A stretch of DNA of 64,000 nucleotides from Dipetalonema caudispina (lineage: Eukaryota; Nematoda; Chromadorea; Rhabditida; Onchocercidae), in contig JABVXV010000001.1 in the NCBI GenBank assembly GCA_013365325.1, positions 62,001 through 126,000 of the forward strand. Reading direction: 5' to 3'. Shown piece after piece: positions 1-11,201 of this stretch. Made by a program: the position numbers and the translations under genes. A model generated the notes under the pieces. That model worked only from the letters and a program-made list of their open reading frames with translations, was not told the origin of the DNA and did no database searches. The stretch's first letter is position 1; the number at the start of each line of letters is the position of its first letter.

Positions 1-1941
1 ATGGTGCCAGGTTTGTTTCTCTTTGTAAGAATTGTATATGTAAATTTATAATTATCTGGATGTCAAGTCAATTTCGTCGTAACCTAATTTTGAAATTCGT
101 TTTTAACTCTCTAAGAAATGAATTGGTATATCGTAAAAACGGAATATCTTTGCTACTCGTTGTATATCTCCCAAAAATTATTGAAAGGAAAACGAACATT
201 TAATATAAGTTCAATAATGCGGTATGACTTGCTGACACACATTTTATTACGTCCTGTAATGGAATCGATAGAGAAGTTATTGTTGAAACAGTGAAATACA
301 TATTGAACCCGTGGCGATGTTTTTCAGGCGGAAGATGGAGGCGTGATAGCACAAATTAAATCGGCGGTATTTGTGCGGAAACGGGATGGTATGGTGCTTA
401 AAGCAGACATAAGCAATGATCATAAACGAGCTTATCATCATTTTGGACTAGCAGATGTTGCTGATTCCGGTAATTATATATGCCGATTGACGACAACTAA
501 TGGATTGAGTGTCAGTGGCAATCATCAAGTGTTCGGTGTTTTTTTATCGAAATTTTATTCTTAAATTACGACGAATTTCTTTATGGAATTTTTGCTTAAT
601 TCCTGCTTTCTGAGAATTCGGTTTAATTATAAATATAAGAAAAAAATGAGTTGAATAATGCAATTTGATCATCAGAATTTTTTCTGAAACTCGATCTTCC
701 CACTAAACATTTACGTCAAGATCAAACTGTATTGCAAGTACTGTTAACGATTTTAATAATTATATGTGTTTATATATCTTAGATCATCTTTCGAATAGTT
801 TAGTTCCTTCATTATTACAACAGAAAACGAAGTTTGAATGCTTTTTGCGTAGTAATTTGAAATTTATTTCAAATCGTTTTTATTACTCTTTTCAATTCTC
901 AGCATTTGTTTAGTTCGTCCTGTGGTCCTAGCAGATACTGGACATTTTGAGCCACGAAAGAATGATCCGTTTTCATTCGATGGTAATGGTGTTACGGTTG
1001 TTCGAGGCTCATCAGCTGAGATTACTTGCCCAGTGATCGCTTTTCCTACTCCTCGATTTTCTTGGACAAAAGATGGGAAAGAATTCAGTAAGTATTCGGC
1101 ATTTTTTCTTCTAATAATCGAGATTGTTCTTATGAGAAATTCTTAAGAGATGGAGTCATTCCGGTTTCATTTGATCTACTTGAAGAGTGAATCCTTCCTA
1201 AATTATCATTCTTCATAGTTTCATTTGATCTACTTGAAGAGTGAATCCTCCCTAAATTATCATTCTTCATAAGACGATTATTTCATGTCTGTACCAACCA
1301 AACGATATTCTCTTGGCTCAGAAAAACATATTCACTCAAACTGAGATACTAAAAAGATAATAAGTACGAACGAATTATTACCATTGACTTTTAGCTGCAA
1401 AGGACAATCGTGTGAATATAAAAAGTGATGGGAGAATATTGATTGATCAAGTGGATGATAATGACAAAGGTGTATATGAATGTACTGCAACAAATGAATA
1501 TATCGTGAATGGCCATACAGAAGCACATCAAGTAATGTTGGCCAGGGTATTACGAGTTAAAAGTAAGTCTTCATAATCTCATTTCAAACTATATAAGTAA
1601 TTTGTCCACTAACATTGTTTAGGTGAATTGGCATGGTTATGGCCATTGCTCGTAATTATCATCACTATCTTATTACTTGTGATAGTGATCGTATTCGGTG
1701 AGTGCAGAACGAAACGAAACCAGCAGAAACTGTAAGTTTTTCATTTTTCTCCATCTAATCTTTGCTATCCATCAATTTCTTTTCTATGCAATGGACTTTA
1801 TGCCAAAAACAAATCTCTTTTTGGCTTGTTAAAGCCAGTGAAGTGAAATTAATTAAAGTCGGGTCGATTATTATATACCCATTTTTTCGTCGAAATTACT
1901 GCAGCAAGTCTTTTTCTTTCAGATTGGAAGCAGAAGACTAA
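1..1941 (+). CDS. Two-Ig-domain single-pass membrane protein, basigin/neuroplastin-like (5' partial)
   Basis: Likely a cell-surface adhesion or transporter-chaperone protein. Exons I assemble: 1-24 (tentative), 328-535, 914-1087, 1395-1562, 1623-1731 and 1923-1941; all junctions keep phase and use GT/AG sites. The first Ig domain ends with the DSGNYIC signature. The second is complete, with Cys in EITCPV, Trp in FSWTKDG and the closing DKGVYEC motif. A transmembrane segment follows in exon 1623-1731, starting LAWLWPLL, then a basic stop-transfer stretch (CRTKRNQQK) and a very short acidic tail ending LEAED. The LWP start and acidic tail resemble basigin and neuroplastin, though the intramembrane Glu typical of those proteins is not seen. 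C. elegans two-Ig ZIG proteins are the alternative family. The 5' end, with the signal peptide and the first Cys of Ig1, lies left of the window. Confidence 0.85.
1164..1271. repeat. Tandem duplication of a 54-bp unit in an intron
   Basis: Two adjacent copies, 1164-1217 and 1218-1271, differ at a single position (ccttcc versus cctccc). The unit lies in the intron 1088-1394 of the Ig-domain gene. It looks like a recent local duplication and contains no coding signal. Confidence 0.9.
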
Positions 1942-4187
1942 ATGAAAAGAATGTTTTTGTGCTCGTGTAAATGTGGGCAAATGGAATGTCCAATTTTCTT
2001 CAAGATTAAGCCTGTGCGGTTAAGTAAAATGGTCAATACAACGATTAGCAGCTTTACTCAGGACTGACCCAAAAAAACAAACGTTGGGTTACTTTTATGA
2101 CACATAAGGCACATCCTATTTTAACTGTGCTTCTACTTCTATTATAATGAATGAATGGTATGGGTACATAGGCATGATATCATCATAAATGTATCCTAAA
2201 GTAAGAAATGTGGCTGTAAAAGTAAGTTGGAATATATTTGTTAAGCTTACCTATGAGGAATATATAAACTTATCTTTCTCCACTATCCAACTATACTCAT
2301 AGAATAATTTTGCATAATCATTGATGATGTCACCAAGAATTCATCATTATATCGATTCTTGCAATTTCTCAAACACAATTATTCTGTGCAGCTATTTTAT
2401 GAAATTGATTTTTAAATTAAACATAAAGGTTAATTAATGGAATTAAAATTATTAGCATTATTAGTTTTTTTGTAAAAACCACGCTTAACATTTACACTTT
2501 ACTTTTGTAATTTAAATCTTACCAAATGATTTTAAATGTAAAGCCTATTCGACTTTTGTATTAATCTTCGTGTGCTTCCCTAAGCCTTATTTTTATGGAT
2601 GTGCTCAAAGAAGCAATAACAACTTTATTACTTTTGAAGCAAAATGTCAAATTATCTTTGTCTTCATTTTTAAAAATCATAATTTATATGAATTATAGCT
2701 TATTACAGGTCACACACTGTACTAGTGGTGCTGTTATCATATTTTGTTTAATTTACCAAATCATTCTTTCCGACTCATTATTCTATGCGAAGAAGGAAAT
2801 GAGAATTAAGATTTCTGAAGTAGAATCCAAATAGCATTTCTTCTTTGGGCTATGCAAATGACCTTTTAAAGAGGACTCACTTCAATTTTACCATTTACAA
2901 TTCCCAAAATGATGCATTGGGCTCCAATATCTTCCTTTCACACAAATCAGTTTTATGGGTATCATCTCTACATCCTTTATTAGTTTTCTTCTCATGATTA
3001 AATAAATGATCCCAAAGGATGTAACCTATTCTTCTGATTTTGACACTTTTCATTGAATTTTCTAAACACTAACTAATAAACATAATATTCTCCATGGAAA
3101 TAGATCGACAACCGATCACTATCATTACATCAATTGTGGTGCTAAAAGGATAATTCGATCACCTCTTTCTGTGTTTCGTTATGTTTTAATGTCTATGTCT
3201 GCTGTTAATTCAGAAGTATTGAAGTTAACAAAGCAGTCTCTTAAATTTTTGTTTCGAATGCCAGCCATATTTCAATTTTACAATTCAAATTGTTCCATAA
3301 GCATTTAATTTCATTAAGGCTGTGATTTTTAACAATTAGACACCATTATTTTTAAATAAAGAAAGCAACGGTGCCCAATTGTTTATTCTTATTTTGATTT
3401 TCCTATTCTTTTTCACTTCTTAAATTCATTGGGGAAGCATTTCCCCTCACAATTTTGCGATTTCTGTTTCATATTCTGTTAAATGTAACACTTTTAATCG
3501 TTGTGAGTTTTTCTGTTATATACAAAATGATTGTATGTTTCTTACACATTCACTAGTAATGTTAACAGATGATAAAGAAGTTTAAATCTATCTCGAGATG
3601 ATAAGGACAGGAAAATCTTCCGGATCCACTTCGTAGAATGGAAATTATCATCGAAAAAAACGTAGTCACCTTCTGGTTAATAAAGATCATTCGGTCATTC
3701 ATTACAATAAGTCTCTTCCAGTAATGATGCAACTGTATAGTGATAAGGTCCATACTAATTTTATAACCGTAAATCTAAGCAAGTGATCCAAAACGTTTGA
3801 ATACATCCTATTTCATTTGGGCCATATCGAGCTGCTCTCCCTCGTGTAGTAAGTTCCTGGATCGAATTTTATGAAATGGAAGAGTGGTGAATTTGAATAA
3901 ATTGAATTGTAGCGATGAAATAAACACATTTCAATGAGGAAAAGAAAAGTGAATAATAACACTAATTACGATTTATGATGACATAGAACAATCAATTTAT
4001 ATAAAAATTAACATAATCAATATATAATCAAAAGAATGAATCGACTTAGATTCTTGGGCTATTTCTGAGAGATAATTCCTTGCAAACTGAAAAAGAAAAG
4101 AGTACCCAATTTTTGAGCTTGTAATGAGTCAAACTATGTATACAGGAAGTTTTAACAAAATTCAATCAGCAAATAGAAAGGTACAGT
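1942..4187. other. Intergenic/3' flank of the Ig gene
   Basis: AT-rich sequence downstream of the Ig-gene stop. Short open frames such as 2595-2834 lack splice context and recognisable composition. An AATAAA at 3001-3006 is one possible polyadenylation signal for the plus-strand gene, but its distance from the stop makes the assignment weak. Confidence 0.5.
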
Positions 4188-4341
4188 TTAAAATTTTCAA
4201 GTTTTCTTAAGATGAAAACATTAAATATTCTTCGTAATTGCATTACGGGAAGAAAATATTCCCAAATATACTTTCTTCCCGTAATGCACTTACGAAGAAT
4301 ATTCAATATGTTTTCACCTTTAGGAAACTTGAAAATTTTAA
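4188..4341. repeat. Long inverted repeat (fold-back) with about 74-bp arms
   Basis: The left arm (4188-4259) and right arm (4268-4341) are reverse complements at roughly 90 percent identity, separated by about 8 nt. The best-matched core is the stretch around attacgggaagaaa and its complement. The element sits between the convergent 3' ends of the Ig gene and the GRDP gene. It could be a fold-back MITE or a dsRNA or small-RNA precursor. No target-site duplication or transposase could be recognised. Confidence 0.85.
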
Positions 4342-4747
4342 TTCGAAAAACTCTAAAAGATGTAGTCAAAGCTAAATTCATATAAAATGCAACGGGGTCG
4401 AAGACGGTTAAATACACATCAAGTCAAGTGCTAATTATTTCATATACTATAACATTTACCATTCCATCCAGTACTGGAAACAAAAATCCAACTATTTACT
4501 GCAAGAAATTATTACTTAGACTTTTCCTGATTAGGGAATTTGTCTTTTTAGTGTGTTTCACATTATCTACAATACTAATCATAAAAATTATCCTAAACAA
4601 CCCAACTAACAAAAATGGATTGGATTCGGAACTCCAAAACCTTCGGCATTCCAATGCATTCAAAACTAAAGAGAGAGTACTGTAACAACTATAGCAAGTA
4701 ACTGCAATGATATTGAATAGTGAAATTTCAAAATACTCATTTTTGTA

Positions 4748-7700
4748 TTATCCGCAGCCTCCGCAACCACCACAACCGCCACAACCACCGCAACCGCCGC
4801 ACGCACCACAAGCACCTACAAAATATAAAAATGTTGAACATCTCCATAATACACAACACTTTTCACAATATCCAGAAATTCTAGCGTTCATTCCTATTCG
4901 AAATAGGAAGGGAGTTCGGAACGGGAATGCATAGAAGAGAGTTAAACCATAATTTCTTAACTTAAAACCAATATAAATCTATTGAAATAACGATCTGGAA
5001 ATGTATAAAAAATCGGAAGCAGAGCAAGAATGAATAAGTTTTCGGATGAATGTCCAAGGAATCGATAAGAGGACCACGTTGAAGCATGAAATATTAGTAT
5101 ACCTAACGAATACAAAGTTTGAGAAAATGTTTAACCAACCACAAGCACCACACGCTCCACATGCACCGTCATCGCAACTTCCTGCACAAACAGCAATCAT
5201 TGCAGCAGTCATATCCAAATCTTCGTTAATGTCTTGGTGTGAATTTAAATGCCTGTTAGATGGTAATGCTTTTCCATAACCACACGCTAATGTCAAAGGC
5301 CATTTATGACATTGATGTGCAATACTGTTTGTATCACTATGTGAACGAACCTAAAACATGATTTATTTAAAAATAGAAAAAACTCATACATCTTCCAGAT
5401 CATATTTCCTGCCGCCTTTCATCCAATTGCCCATACTTTAATCCTCTCATTCTCTTCAGTTACTATTATTTATCACGTGCCAACAATTTAATTAATATTT
5501 GGAAAAACAAATTCAATAAGAAAGAAATGTTCATACTTTCACTTGTCAAATCATTTGTATCATCAGTACAGTGATATAACAAATGCTTAGCTTCTTTTAT
5601 ACCAATCAATCTATCAAATCCAAATGAAAGCTTGAAAAAAATGAAAGTTAGAAGAAATAAAGCTTCTTTCGAGGAAAACAGATCTAATATAGATATTTAC
5701 CTTATCAGGATTACAAAGCACGAATAAAGTTGCAACACTGAAAACACAAGCAAGATGTTCACCAATTTGTAACGATCGACATTGTATTCTTTTGCTTGGT
5801 AAACGTGCTTGTGCTTCTAAAATATGTAAACATGTTCTAATTGACTTCTGTTATTTCGTAAAATTGTTTTGCATGCATCAATATAACAGTAACTGTCAAC
5901 AAATCACCTTAATTTATCTAGTCTAATCTGAATCTTATCAAAAAAGAAATATGACGCACATATTTCAGAATTTAATATAATATGTGCAATAAATTTCGAA
6001 TTATTAGGGTTCCACTTTTAAATTAGGAAGGTATTTGAAGATATGACCTTAATAATTCAAAATTTCCAATTGCAAGCTAATCGAATCGTTTTCCTTTGTT
6101 CAAAATCTTTAAATTATCTCACATACCTCCAATGACGAAGAGTGTGCTTCCTTCAGGACCCGGAATTTCGAACTTTTGTACCGTATTTTTTAGCAAGTTG
6201 AATGCATCCACCTTGAAATAACCTAATTTGAAACATGAAGGAAAAATATGTACAAGAGAATCTAATCCCTTACTTTTCCTCTCTCTCTCTCTCTTTACCA
6301 CAAAATGAAACTTTAATATACCTGCAATTTTCCAGGATTTCCAGGTTTTGCTTTCTGTTCCTTGTCACCTGGAACTTTTCGGCTGAAACCAACCCATTTC
6401 CCTTTAATAATAGCGAAATCCCCGTCCTTATTCATTACGGCGATTGCCCGTTCATCCGGTGCAGACAAATGAGGTAGAAATTGCTGAAATTTATGTATAT
6501 ATATTTCAACTAAAAAACAACTTCACAAAAAAAGTGACTTGTTTAAATTCAGTGGAATATAATTAATTATCCGCCATTTACAGAATGTTAGATAAATGAT
6601 AGACTAACAAGATTAGTATCCAGTTGATCTTTTGAAGGGAGAGTATCGGCACCTATTAAATGAGCCATGCAGAGTAATCGTTGCTGCCAACCGTAAACCA
6701 GTATCATTGATAATAGTAGTGAGGCACTATGTGCCACCTGGACGGTATATTTTGTACCATCACGAGAATCCACTAATCTGGAAATCATTACTGATAGTTG
6801 AATTTAATTTGTCGAGAATGTTTCAAAAAAGTATTCTTTCTTCGTTTTAAATTTTTTTTCAAGCTAATTCAGAATTGATTATATTTCATCCTATGATCTA
6901 CGTCAAATATTACAGTATAGATGAATAAATGATTGCAAAAAAAAAACGATAGGAAAAAGACACAAACGTATGTGTGGCTAAATGAATGGTTGCTGATGAT
7001 TGCAGAGCAGCACGGTTTAGTACTGCCGATTGACACAAAAACCATAAACGGCTATCCGGAATCAGCTCTTGTTGCACAAATTCACCAACAATAAGTTGTA
7101 GCTCACGGTTCAACGACAGACTAAAATTTAATTTTATAAGAACTAATTTTGGAATTAATTTAGAAATATTGCATAATTGGGAAAAATTATGGAATCGAAA
7201 AAAGTTGCATTCAATATATGTAGTCAGAAATATGAACTAATATCAAACTTCATGAAATAGGCGGTTAAAAGGATGTAATAAACGGCTTCACTTACTTTGT
7301 CGTAATGCTGACCTTCGCTTTCAGATCTCCATCTGACTCACGACTTTTCACAATGACTTGAGCAATGTTTTGTGATACTTTCGAGTTCGGAAGTGGGAGT
7401 AGCTGAAAATTTCTTTTTTACTAAAACGAATGAAATTTGGTGGTGCAAGATGGTAGATTTCTAAAAATTAAATAGTAAAAACTGCGAAGATATTTCCTCG
7501 ATTCGCTTCATAATATCCAAATAGTAAAGAGTCATAATAATGCTAATTTAGCGGTAATAAGTTAAGCAAAAGTAAGACAAATTTCATAACAATTGACAAT
7601 TAATACATCACTCAAGTAAGTAATGGAATAACAATAATTTGAAATTACCTGTTCTAGTGAAACAAGTCCAGTTAACTTAACTACATCTTTCTTTTGCAGA

Positions 7701-10700
7701 AATACTTTGTCGAAAAGTTCCAATTCAAGCAATAATTCTTTAGGATTGCGTCGTTCAAATGGAAATTTCACGACCGATGAATTTGCAGAATTTTCGGTTG
7801 GCTGCCAGACCAATGAAAAACCAGATTTTGTCACCTGATTTGAAAGAAGGAGAAATTATTGAGCCATGCGAAATTGAACATTTTCATCATTTCTATTGCG
7901 GGCTACGAAAACTTCTGAAGGAATAAAACTTTGCGAGTTGAAGTTTTCGGGAAAGTTACCTGTTTTGAAGTGAGATCCGCATTGAATGTTGTCACTTTCT
8001 TATTTCCGTATAGCAATTTCAAACGGACCTGTTCTCGTTGCAATGGAATTTCACGAAGAGTAATTGATGGTATGTGCATTTGGCCATAAGTAATACTACT
8101 CAAATCTTGCGTTTCAAAACCCAAAAAAGATGGCGCTGGATGTCCTCTAAAATGAAATTCGCAGGATTATTTATAAGTATTATTTTTCTCATTCCACGTT
8201 TTGGCAGTAATTTCGAGTTGATCTTCACGATGATACGAGTGTTACGTAATAGAAATCAGAATTGAAAAGGGGTAATCCAAAACCGACAACTCTGAAATTG
8301 CTTACTCGTATCTAAGGAAGCATGTAATGAACCGGATAACTATATTTTTAGAAATGAAATGCCTTGTTCACATTATAACGTACAATAAATTGATTTAACA
8401 CGTAAGTGGAAAAATATCTCTTAAAAAAGTGAAAAGATCAACTTTATAGAACGTTGAAATCGAAGAGAATTTCTTCAGTTTTTTAAATTTCGGAAATATT
8501 ACAGCATTCAGAGATACCTATACATTGAACCTCTGCGCCAAAATCCAGTTTGAAAATGTGCAGCCCAAAGCCGCTTCGTCATTGCTTCACCTTTGAGCAG
8601 TTTACTGTTCTTATTACGATCATTTACCGTATCATCATGTTTCATCAACCAGCCAAAAATTGCTGTACAATCACGTAGGTAACAGTGCGGATGAACCTAT
8701 ATTAATAAACGAAAAATATAGGAATTTAATGTGTGAAGTTTAAAGAGATGAAATATTCTTTTCGATAATTTACAACCCAGTGAAAAAAAAATACATAATT
8801 AAAATTGTTGCTTAAACACAAAATTTGAACTTAATCTTCATCAAAAATGTCTTAAACAGAGGACCTGATGTGTGTGCCATACAATATCAAAATCATAGCA
8901 AGGCGTCAAAAATTGATCTGTGTAAGTTTGTTTCAATAATAGAAAATTGAGGTATCGTTCCACAGCGTCTCTAATAAATTTTGGTGATGTGTAGTGTGGC
9001 AATGAGATCTGTAATGAATAAATGAATGTTGATGAAACTCTGAAAAACTTGAAATTTAAAATTTATTGAAACAACGAAATCAATTTGCCCATCTTTTCCG
9101 AAACATTCAATTGAACCATATTTTTGCTTTGAAATATTTCAACAACCTTAAAAAAATAAAAAAAAAAAAAAAAAAACGATTCTACAGACAGTATTACCTG
9201 ATAATTAAAATTACGCTGCCGTTGGACAGCAGCGGCAATATCATAAGATGATCTTGATTGATATGACTGATGGTTATTGGCTTTGGAATTCAAAAAATCG
9301 TAAGGTTCATCGCCGCAAAAATTTTGCCAAACACTAACAGACTGTTCGTATCGTTGTTGAATTTCATCCGAACTGAGTAATTTGTGATCAACCATAGTTC
9401 CACATATCGTTTCACAGTCCTGAAATTGATCATGATAACATTATCACTACCGTATGATGCATTATCCTTTTGACAAAAATGAAAATATTCAAATTATAAA
9501 CGAGCGCTGTTTCTTAAAAACTCATTGATAGGTTATTGGGAAATCCTCTATTGTGAACAGACGAACCTGCTGATAATGTATTGGACTAAGCATATGACAA
9601 TGCCATACCCAATGAACATCCAATGGTGGTATATTTCTGACATCTGGCCGTGCTGCCTGCAAGAAATACCAATGAAAAGTTAATTCGGTACCATATCTTA
9701 TCATATATTAATTATATCGATCAAAATGTTACAAAAATTATCTATTCATTTTGATCATTAATTAATAATAAACACAGATAACTTCATTAATTAAATCAAT
9801 CAATGTGCAATAGTTTGACTGTATCATCCCAAAAGAGTACACAACTCTTTCCATTTTACTTATGAAACTAATTATCTCTCTAAAAAAACCCTTGGTTTGC
9901 TCTTTTTGATTAAAAATAACAATCAGTAAAATTATCAGTGTTTGGCTCAGAGTTAGATGTTATGCCCATTCTCATTTTATAACTAATTTGCAAGGAATCA
10001 AATGTTTATACTTCATATCTGCTATGAGTCAGAATTTGTTTAATTTTTGTAAGAATTTTGTTGTTGATTTTTACGTGAGCCTGGAAAATAGTGGAAAATC
10101 ATAAGAAGTAAAGATTGAGACAAAAAATGCAGAAGTATATTAGATTGCTAATGACACCTGTACTTCTCTTCAGACTTTTATTCGTTACTTCATCATATTC
10201 TTTATGCATACAGACATACTTTTTTAAAAGCAGTAGGGTCAATGAGCAAAGTACTCATTTGATGCTTCATTAAAGTTGGCCAAAAAAAATCAACTCTCCA
10301 AATGCCTTAGGGAATGTTCATAAATTTATTGGCCTACTCAAGAAGTTACTTTTAAAGAGAAACAAAATCCAGAGATCGAGAATTTTCTGGAAACTTTAAT
10401 AGCTTTTTAAATGTCTAAATGCCGAATCATTTTTTTATTAGATAGTGGATACCAAATTTGCTTTTTTTGCAATATAACTCAAATAATTTCATTGCTATTT
10501 GGCCTGTTCCGGAATGTTCCGGAATCATGAGAAGAAGTGAATCTAATCTAATGAAATCCATGTTATAGATATTCTGAAATTTTGCATACTAATAAGACAG
10601 ATTGGAAATCTTTTTCAGTTTTTTATTCATATTTGAAAAATTTTGCCATTCACTTCAGGATTTCACATCCTTACCATTTAAACTGATGAATATTTCAAGA

Positions 10701-11193
10701 ATCATTCTTAGCTATCCACACTAATAAAACACAAGTTTGAGAAAGAATCAATACACTAATAAAATACAAGTTTGAGAAAGAATCTGAATGTTTTCGGTAA
10801 AACGATTTCAAAATTTCTGATACAGTTGCTTTTAACGTATATTTGATCGAAATATTTCCAGAGCTAAAAAGTTACCTGCATAGGAAGCCAAAAACATTCG
10901 TAGCGTCGAATAGCATTTTCGATAATATTTTTTTCATAAAGTATTGGAGCTTTACGATCGATCATTCGTAAGAAATTAGCCTCCCTTTGGCTTGCCGATA
11001 ATAAGTCGATAGAAATACATTTTCGCATTTGTTCGACATTTGAGCGAAGAGTGGGCACAATTTGATGGTAGTCAGGCGGTTGAGACTCTGTATCTATAGT
11101 ACTTGTATTTCCTATATCACAACTCCAGGTGTTGCAATCTATATTACTCGGTCCAGGCAAATTAATAGACTCCTGCGATTCTGCGCTTGCCAT
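4748..11193 (-). CDS. Glycine-rich domain-containing protein (GRDP/DUF1399 family), 798 aa
   Basis: Fifteen exons on the minus strand: 11193-10876, 9656-9567, 9419-9198, 9008-8865, 8696-8518, 8146-7960, 7834-7649, 7402-7296, 7120-6968, 6777-6609, 6483-6322, 6211-6127, 5816-5701, 5350-5140 and 4815-4748. All phases agree and the total is 2,397 nt including TAA. The family signatures are the paired Trp-His motifs: PPLDVHWVWHCHML at about residues 116-129 and DFDIVWHTHQ at 249-258, followed by VHPHCYLRDC. In GRDP proteins these mark the DUF1399 repeats. The C-terminus is a Cys-Gly repeat (ACG, then GGC units, stop after a final CG), comparable to the glycine-rich tail of the family; it is split by intron 5139-4816. 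The ATG directly follows a TTTCAG acceptor. The molecular function of animal members is poorly known, and I infer none. Confidence 0.92.
6279..6295. repeat. CT dinucleotide microsatellite
   Basis: A short uninterrupted CT run inside the GRDP intron 6212-6321. It is pyrimidine-rich on the plus strand and so purine-rich in the transcript. Confidence 0.9.
10506..10525. promoter_or_regulatory. Perfect four-unit heat-shock element
   Basis: The 10-bp word gttccggaat occurs twice in tandem. This produces TTC-GAA-TTC-GAA at exact 2-nt spacing (10507-10524), the canonical HSF1 trimer-binding arrangement. It lies in the long first intron (9657-10875) of the GRDP gene, about 350 bp into it. The same word also contains ETS-like GGAA cores. 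Binding is inferred only from the pattern. Confidence 0.55.
10718..10784. repeat. Imperfect tandem duplication, 32-bp unit
   Basis: Copies at 10718-10749 and 10753-10784 differ at one base and are separated by 3 nt. Located in GRDP intron 1, close to the exon 1 donor. Confidence 0.85.
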
Positions 11194-11201
11194 CTGAAAT
11201 C
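11194..11201 (-). promoter_or_regulatory. Candidate spliced-leader acceptor of the GRDP gene
   Basis: On the minus strand the sequence TGATTTCAG ends exactly at the ATG of the GRDP gene. With no coding exon upstream, this is best read as a trans-splice acceptor, although a noncoding 5' exon cannot be excluded. Confidence 0.5.

Noticed and set aside
4707..4934. Plus-strand proline-rich ORF (PQPPQPP repeat) at the GRDP 3' end
   Set aside because: It is the antisense shadow of the Cys-Gly repeat exon, which joins in phase to 14 other exons on the minus strand.
10718..10784. The word caagtttgag, twice, matches the 3' end of the nematode spliced leader SL1
   Set aside because: The full 22-nt leader, its GT donor and the downstream SL RNA structure are absent; the two copies are simply a local tandem duplication.
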